The position numbers and the translations under genes were made by a program. Shown one piece after another: positions 57,765 to 64,000 of a stretch of DNA of 64,000 nt (position 1 is its first letter; each line of letters begins with the position of its first letter). A model generated the notes under the pieces. It did no database searches and was not told the DNA's origin. It saw only the letters and a list, made by a program, of their open reading frames with translations. The DNA lies in NCBI GenBank assembly GCA_948146395.1, contig OX411543.1, positions 64,141,534 through 64,205,533 of the forward strand, given 5' to 3'. The stretch comes from Fragum whitleyi. Its lineage: Eukaryota > Mollusca > Bivalvia > Cardiida > Cardiidae.

Positions 57765-57993
57765 TTAACACTTTCCTGTTTTACAAAATTTTGGACCTGT
57801 CCAAATTCAAAGGTTTTGCAGACGAAAATTTAAAGAGGATTTAATTTGAAAAATAACCATTCAGTAGGGTAAAAAATAGTGTGGAAAAAGAAGAAATTGC
57901 TTGTCAGAAGCAATTTCTTCTTTTTTCACTATGTTTTCCCAATCATAAAATTACAGGCACATAAAAAGGACGGATTAAACAGCAAAGGGTTAA
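57765..57993 (+). mobile_element. Family D MITE, 229 bp, copy 4
   Basis: TTAACACTTTCCTGTTTTAC to AAACAGCAAAGGGTTAA, near identical to copies 2 and 3. Its 3' flank (57998-58075) is a decayed family B hairpin, GTATAGTCTACAATCAGGCTG. Confidence 0.9.
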
Positions 57994-58473
57994 AAGGAAG
58001 ATCAGATAGTATAGTCTACAATCAGGCTGCATGTATTTGTATTTTGGTTAACCTCCTGTCAAAGCTGGAATGTCTGGATCCTCAAGGATCAAGAAACAAA
58101 TTGATCAGTCTCTTAATTTTTGGCATAATTAATCAGTCTCTTAATTTTTGGCACAATTGATCAGTCTCTTAATTTATGGCACAATTGATCAGTCTTAATT
58201 TTTGGCACTTTTACAAGTACAAGTTTATTTTATTGACAAATTACAACATGTGATAATTTAATTTCAGTTATGTCTATCAAGATTTGTGCATTCTAAGTGG
58301 CTAGAAAATTGATTTTATTTCTCGATGAAAACAATTCTAGTACAAACCTATTTTGAAAGCTTCATCACAAATTAGTCATATAAGAAATCTGTTTCATTTT
58401 TTTGAAATCATTACAACTTTTGCTTCGTGATACGAAATTATAAGATATGAAGAGATTATTTGTTGATTTTAGA

Positions 58474-58566
58474 GAGGTATGAAACTAAAAACCTAATTAC
58501 ACTGTGTGAATATGCGAAGCTTTGCATATTCATACAGTGTGATTGAGATTTTAGTTTCAATCCTCC
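58474..58566. repeat. 93 bp palindrome
   Basis: GAGGTATGAAACTAAAAACC pairs with TTTTAGTTTCAATCCTCC; inner ACTGTGTGAATATGC / GCATATTCATACAGT around gaagcttt. Confidence 0.85.
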
Positions 58567-58714
58567 ATAAAATCCACACACAAATACCCTCTTTATTATT
58601 TCGTCTAAGTGACATTTTTAATGCCAAAATACATTCATTACAGCATAACTATGTAAGAGATGGACTTAATGCTCCCCTGTCTTTAATAACTAGAAGACTT
58701 TTCCTATTTTGTTT

Positions 58715-58945
58715 TGTTTTTAAATTTAAGACAAGTCCAATTTAAAATATGTTGCAAACAAAATAGAAAATTGGTGAAATTAGTAAAGAAACCATCCTAT
58801 GCAGTAGTACATCTGGAAAAGACGGAAATTGCTTGTTACATCCTATGTGGTAGAAAATATTGTGGAAAAGACAGAAATTGCTTGCTACAAGCAATTTCTT
58901 CTTTTCCACATTATTTTCTCCAGTATAAAGTCCAAGGGACATAAA
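58715..58945 (+). mobile_element. Diverged family D-like element
   Basis: ACAAGTCCAATTTAAAATATG, ATGTTGCAAACAAAATAG, ACCATCCTATGCAGTAG, AAATTGCTTGCTACAAGCAATTTC follow the order of family D blocks but with many changes. A partial duplication (CCTATG...GGAAAAGACAGAAATTGC) is inside. Another decayed copy is at 27955-28055. Confidence 0.55.
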
Positions 58946-59220
58946 TTTCTTGGACTGCATTATATGGTACTATTTTCACAATTCCTAGATTATGCTCTGT
59001 GACAGTTACATGTTACAGTTTCTGCATTGTAATTATATGTATAGAATAGATTTGTTATATATGCCAGTAGAAGTATTTAAATCATGTGACAGTGCTTTTA
59101 ATGTCTCGGGGTACTGTGCGACTTTTTATGGGGCCATATTCATCAACTAGTCTGATTTTGATATGGTGGTAAATGTATATTGGTATCATCTTCTATCTAT
59201 TCACTTGTGTCTGTATTTAT

Positions 59221-59629
59221 TTAATGCTTTTCTTTGGTTTATCAAGGAATAATGGTAGATTATCATTTTGATAAACTCACTGCCTATCCAGTGAAATTAT
59301 CAAAAACTTATTCCCCACTTTTGTTTATTTCACCTGTTCTGATGTCTTTGAAGTGGAGGCAAATAAATGAAGTCACTACGAACGTTGTATAGCAATCACA
59401 TGCAAAATGACATGCATTAAGAAATTTGTCTTGAAATGTTCACATTTTGTTTCATTTAGCATTAAGGAAATAGAATATTGGTTTGGTTCTTTAGCAAGGT
59501 CTATATTGATATTTCATTTCTTGAACAACAAAAGCTATATTTTCACCTTTGTGAAAATATAGCTTTTGTTGTTCACTCAATGAAATAACATCTTTCTTAC
59601 ACTGAAACAAATAATAACCCTCTCTATTT
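59221..59629 (-). mobile_element. Family C MITE, copy 3
   Basis: Reverse orientation of 1666-2078. The arm hairpin is closed up here: GAACAACAAAAGCTATATTTTC pairs with GAAAATATAGCTTTTGTTGTTC with only a few loop bases (59522-59575). Confidence 0.8.
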
Positions 59630-60276
59630 ACCCTCATCATGAGGAGGCAACTCTACATTCATGGACTTTTTGGATGAAATTTTCACATGTTCCTAAATCG
59701 CCTGGCACTTCTTTTACTGAAATTCTTCAAAAACAATGATTTTTTCCCTAAAACTCTATAAAGATAAAAATTGTTTATCTGCCAGTTGTAAAATAATAGA
59801 CAGCCTGCCATAAGTTAACTGTTTATTGCTGTTTGTTGCTAGCACATAGTATTGCCATGTTTTTATCCAGAAAAATGTATGATGGTACAAATGTATATGA
59901 ATGTAATGATTGATATTTTGTACAGAAAAAACATAGCCCACCTTCTCAGCTCTTTTTGAGGAAAAATTCTTTCTCAAAATATTGGAAATAAAACTAGTTG
60001 ATGAATATGGGCCCTGACTTTATATGCTGCTGCCATTAAATAGATATTGGGCATTGATTCCCCAGTTTCCCTGTCAGAATTGCATTATGCCCCTTGTAAG
60101 AACACATGTACAAATTGTTTGAAATGTACAATCTGTTTGCCAGTCTGTATTTTCAATTTTGTTGTGATAACACCACTGAGAAGTTGAAAATGTTCATTAC
60201 ATTGAGTTACCATTTCTATCAAGCCTTCCCATGCTGTACATGGCATAGGCCTTGTATACACAAGGCTTCTATTGAC

Positions 60277-60335
60277 AGTTTAGACTAAGATCAGCCTGCA
60301 CAGATGTGCAATCTGATCTGAGTCTACACACTGCT
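60277..60335. repeat. Family B hairpin, copy 7
   Basis: TAGACTAAGATCAGCCTG pairs with CAATCTGATCTGAGTCTA around CACAgaTGTG. Confidence 0.85.
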
Positions 60336-60482
60336 TTCTACTTCTTTGTTGTTGGAGACAAATGTCCCACAAATTTGTATTTTGTTGAAGACAACATTAA
60401 ACTTCATCAAGATTTAACGAGTCTGGCTCCAGGTTTTTCCATAGTAATAAAACAGAAAACAAGTAGTGTATGCTAAAGTTAA

Positions 60483-60908
60483 TAACATTGTGAAATTGAC
60501 ATTTACCTCAATCATAACCATTCTAAATTGCTCTCTCAGCGCTCCATTCACTCATTCCAAACACTCACTCAAACCATTCAAAAACACTCAAACCCATTGA
60601 AAAATATAGAATCAACAACATCATTCAAAATAAATTTTGATAGAGAAAAATCACAATTTCTTTGACATAATTCAAATTGTTAGCGTCTCATAGGTTCTTG
60701 AAGAGATGGGAAGCTATGTGTAGAATGTGTATGCATATTTTATTAAAAGGAGGTAATCAATATCGCTAAATTTGTTCATCCTGAACAAAATTTGAGATAT
60801 AGGATTACCTCCCATTAAATTCACTCAAAACTCCCTCCACACACTCATTCAATTTCATTCCAAAATCAATCCAAAATCCTTCACCTTGTCAATTTCAGGA
60901 TGTTTTTA
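60483..60908. mobile_element. Family M MITE, copy 2
   Basis: TAACATTGTGAAATTGACA and TGTCAATTTCAGGATGTT are inverted ends. The interior matches 24337-24753 throughout, including the foldback GGAGGTAATC... GGATTACCTCC at 60750-60812. Confidence 0.85.
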
Positions 60909-60912
60909 GCTG

Positions 60913-60960
60913 TAAGATCAGACTGCACATCTGTGCAGGCTGATCTTTGTCCATGTTGTC
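60913..60960. repeat. Family B hairpin, copy 8
   Basis: AAGATCAGACTGCACA and TGTGCAGGCTGATCTTTG form an almost perfect hairpin. It begins 4 bp after family M copy 2. Confidence 0.85.
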
Positions 60961-62107
60961 AACTGATGCTTTCTTTACATCAGGAAAATAACATGAGCAG
61001 CAAGGAAAAAGGGTAAAAATGATTAACCGTATTTTGCATTTTAGTCCGTTTGACTTCTATATGGGCCAACCTTTTCATCAATTGCATAAAATTGCGTTTG
61101 TATGAAGGATTTGTATGTGGTATTATCTTAATTTCAGCTTAATACCATTCCAAAAAATAATTTTTGAATTTTAAAATGGTTTCAAAATAATGATTTTGTC
61201 TATCTAGTTAATGTTCTGCATTTTCCGCTCATAAACACGAGGGATGATGAAGGCTGTTTAGAAGTAAAAAAAATGAAAATGAATAGTAAAAAAAAATTTG
61301 GTTTTTATACAAACCATTTGACAGATGAAATGTCCATTATTCCTTATTTGGAAATGCTAATTAGCATATTGACGGTAATGTTATCTTTAACTTAAATATC
61401 ACGTGATTTGTACTGTTATTACTCGCCTGCATGTCTAGTTTTCCTCATGAAAATCCCAACAACTTTGTTAAATAATACGTTTTGATTGGTCTAAATATGA
61501 GAATATGGGGTTCATCTCAGAATAGATAAAAACATTTAACAATTATCTTGTCAAACGGTGTTTGGAAAAAGAGAGAATATCCTAAGGAAGTAAATATCTT
61601 CGATAAAATTAATTTTATAAACATACTCACTTTTATACTAAAACAACTCTCTTTAAATCATACACTTTTGACTCAGCCTCTATTCAAATCAGAACTATTT
61701 TTTGATAGACATTTTGCTATTCCGTTTAATACAGACACGAGAAGGTATGAACAGCTAAGAGTAAACATGTAGACGGATGGACAAAATCATTATTTTACAT
61801 TCAAACATTCTGAAAAATGAAATTCTTCATGGTATTAGATGGAAAATATGAAATGAAGAGAAAAAAATGTTTCATTAATTTGATTCTGAGATTTTTGGTA
61901 AAATGTTGGTCCATATAGAAGTCAAATGGACTATACAATAACATGAAGAGCAGAAAGATTTTCCTACAAATGTTGTTGTGCATTTTTGTCTAGAAGAGAA
62001 AAGTATTTTGCCTACTTGTATTTTGTAGTTTTGTACTGAAGAATCTTTAAATGCCATTACCAGATGGCTAGATTTTGGACGGGTTCAATTCTAAAGAAGT
62101 TGAAGAA
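60961..62107. other. Intergenic, nothing recognised
   Basis: AT-rich, with short frames on both strands that lack motifs (for example 61548-61772). No shared repeat seen. Confidence 0.4.
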
Positions 62108-62529
62108 ATAGAGGATAATCGTTTGTTTCAGTGTAAGATCGATTTATATTTCATTGAGTGAACAACAAAAGTGATATTTTCACGAGCGGCGGAGCCACAA
62201 GTGAAAATATACCTTTTGTTGTTCACGAAATGAAATATTAATCGATCTTACACGAAAAACAAACGATTATTCTATTTCTTTAATGCAAAAATGAGACTGA
62301 ATGTGAAATTTCTATGACATACTTTCGTAAAGCACGTCATTTTGCACGTAATTGCTATGCAACGTTCATTATGACGTCACGTATTTCGCCCCGCATAGAT
62401 GACCTCAGATAGGATACAATTCACAAAAGCAGGGTATAAGTTTTTGATAATTTCACTGCTTTTGCGGTGAGATTATCAAGTGATAATCTACCGTTATTTC
62501 TCGATAAACCACCGAAAAGCATTAAAGAA
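62108..62529 (+). mobile_element. Family C MITE, copy 4
   Basis: Full-length, close to 1666-2078: GATAATCGTTTGTTTCAGTG, ATTTCATTGAGTGAACAAC, GCTATGCAACGTTCATTATG, CGATAAACCACCGAAAAGCA. TGACGTCACG and GCCCCGCATAGATGA are conserved inside. Confidence 0.85.
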
Positions 62530-62535
62530 AACACT

Positions 62536-62850
62536 TTTATGCCCCTGCATTTATAATTATTTATTGGGGTATCATTATTTTTGTCCTGTCTGTCTGTCTG
62601 GCTTGGCTTGTCAGTTTGTCCACAAAAGAAATTGTATAAGCCATAACTTTTTTTAAAAAAAAACACTAAGTAAGTCATCTTACTTGGCATGTGAGTTGTT
62701 TGTTAGAAGACCTTCTTTGGAAAGAATCTTCAAGATTAATACTTAAGGTTATTTGTCAATGTCAAATTGTGTAGAGTTGAAATTTTTACATTGGCCATTT
62801 GTTAAGCATTTTGAGGGTCCCTGCAAATATTAACGCAAGATTCAAGTAGA
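62536..62850 (+). mobile_element. HINE-like fragment (5' end)
   Basis: TTTATGCCCCTGCATTTAT with ATTGGGGTATCATTATT as palindromic partner, then GTCCTGTCTGTCTGTCTGG and one core-like unit. GAGGGTCCCTGCAAATATTA at 62813 is an arm of the palindrome at 41694. Confidence 0.5.
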
Positions 62851-63147
62851 AGGTCATAGGTCAAATATTCAAATTAAGCTAGGTGACAGCATTACACTTA
62901 TATCTATTGTGGATGGATCTAAGAATAATTCTTAGGACGGCTTCATTTGTGAGGTCTTTTGTGAAGGCAAAATTTGTAATTTGCATGTGTTTGTCTGGCT
63001 ACTAATGTTTAAAGAAAAACAATTTTTTCACGCAGTTGTTTTTGTGTTATATTGAAACAATGCCTCCTTTATGTTGATATAACACAATCATGGAATATAA
63101 CTCGAGAAAAAAGGAAGTTTTTTGTGTTGTACAGTCCCTGTGATTTC

Positions 63148-63330
63148 TTGGTGTCTGTGATCTAGAGATTGAGTGTCGGCCTCTTAACCAAAAGGTCCTG
63201 AGTTAGATTCGCGGGAGTGGCTATCGATCTTGGTTCTTTCAATGGCCCCGACATTCAAAGCGAGTACTGGTGATTTTTCCAGGAAGCAGAATTGAGAGGG
63301 ATTAATTTAAGTTGTAAGAACGTGTTTCCC
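63148..63330 (+). mobile_element. tRNA-derived SINE-like element
   Basis: GTGATCTAGAGATTGAGTG stands where an A box would be, GGCCTCTTAACCAAAAGGTCC looks like an anticodon arm of tRNA-Lys (CTT) type, and TGAGTTAGATTCGCGGGA is B-box-like. A non-tRNA tail follows (CCCCGACATTCAAAGCG, CCAGGAAGCAGAATTGAG). Mutations rule out a working tRNA. Confidence 0.55.
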
Positions 63331-63470
63331 AATTGATTTAAAACTAAATAGGTTTAAACCAGAGAAAGAGGTGGAGGGGCAGGGCAAGTGATCCATTAAT
63401 TAAAGAGGACACGAAGAAATTAATTGAACTTCATCATCTGAAGTATGTGTAAATACCAGCTGGCATTTTC

Positions 63471-63544
63471 GAGGGGTTAGTGCAAGACTATTGTAAGTGC
63501 CTATATATTTATAGGCACTTACAATAGAATTGCACAAACCCCTC
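63471..63544. repeat. Family G palindrome, copy 5
   Basis: GAGGGGTTAGTGCAAGACTA pairs with TAGAATTGCACAAACCCCTC. The centre GTGCCTATAtattTATAGGCAC is exact. Confidence 0.9.
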
Positions 63545-63762
63545 ATTTAATGAAGTGTTTCATACTGTTTCGTGAACATGTAATGTTTCTTTAACTGTAA
63601 AATATCATAATTGTAGCCTTGAAGATGGATACATTGTCTTTGTAAAACAATTATTGTTCTTGTTGTAATATTTGTTTTCAGCTGAATGTGTTATAACAGT
63701 GACATTCCCATGGAAAAGGGACATTCTACATGTTTAACTCCAGCATTGCATTCTGAATGCCA

Positions 63763-63849
63763 AAGCAATGCAAACTGTTTGAAAATTATACCCTGCTTTG
63801 CATGCAAGTACAGTTGCAAAGTGGGGTATAATTTGCAGATAGTTTGCAT
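63763..63849. mobile_element. Family J foldback, inner-arm type
   Basis: AATTATACCCTGCTTTGCATG pairs with TTGCAAAGTGGGGTATAATT, the same as the inner arms of 39298-39428. The flanks GCAATGCAAACTGTTTG and AGTTTGCAT differ from it. Confidence 0.8.
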
Positions 63850-63850
63850 C

Positions 63851-64000
63851 ATTAGCTCGACTATTCGAAGAATAGGGGGGCTATTCCAGTCACGTCGGCG
63901 TCGGCGTAATGCTTTGGTTAAGTTTTTACGTGCAAGTGTTTAAAATCTCTGTTTCTATTAAAGCAATTGCTTTGAAACTTTGCACATGCTTCTGTGACCA
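63851..64000 (+). mobile_element. HINE-like element, cut by window end
   Basis: ATTAGCTCGACTATTCGAAG with the palindromic ATTCGAAGAATAG and GGGGGGCTATTCC, then GTCGGCGTCGGCGTAATGC and a core start. Only the 5' end is present. Confidence 0.65.

Noticed and set aside
63148..63220. tRNA-Lys gene
   Set aside because: The stems do not pair well and a SINE-like tail follows; it is better read as a SINE head.

Overview
The window reads as animal nuclear DNA, most likely from a bivalve mollusc. It is AT-rich and holds one split gene with long introns. The introns are filled with non-autonomous mobile elements whose structure (5' palindrome, CGTC or CTGT microsatellite, ~150-160 bp core units, 3' hairpin) matches the pearl / Helentron-associated (HINE) elements known from clams and oysters. 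The bivalve assignment is inferred from these repeats; no species is claimed.

The only gene identified with confidence is the 3' part of a cyclic-nucleotide phosphodiesterase 8 (PDE8) gene on the + strand. Fifteen exons between 2577 and 57085, all with GT/AG borders and compatible phases, add up to 1998 nt (665 residues plus stop). They encode a short stretch before the PAS domain, the PAS domain, the conserved linker, and the complete HD-type catalytic domain with all metal ligands and the invariant glutamine. The N-terminal part lies upstream of the window, because the first exon seen here begins at a splice acceptor. Residue numbers used below count from that first visible codon.

Region by region: 1-2576 is an upstream intron with three elements. 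2745-16879 is an intron with six HINE-like elements, including a head-to-tail pair and a three-level nest (9991-14117). 16880-22475 carries the PAS exons, one of them 11 bp from a MITE. 22476-40879 holds exon 5 and two large repeat-rich introns, plus a CpG-rich block (30480-31640) and a possible coding relic (36460-36604). 40880-57085 carries the linker and catalytic exons, closely spaced from 47 kb on. 57086-64000 is 3' UTR or intergenic sequence made largely of MITEs, SINEs and palindromes.

At least twelve short-element families are present in two or more copies. For clarity they are lettered here (A, B, C, D, G, H, J, K, L, M, N and the HINE-like group); the letters are local labels, not database names. 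Several insertions can be dated relative to each other because one element interrupts another, and in two cases an uninterrupted copy elsewhere in the window shows the empty site and target duplication. No rRNA, true tRNA gene, CRISPR array, virus-derived gene or autonomous transposase was seen.
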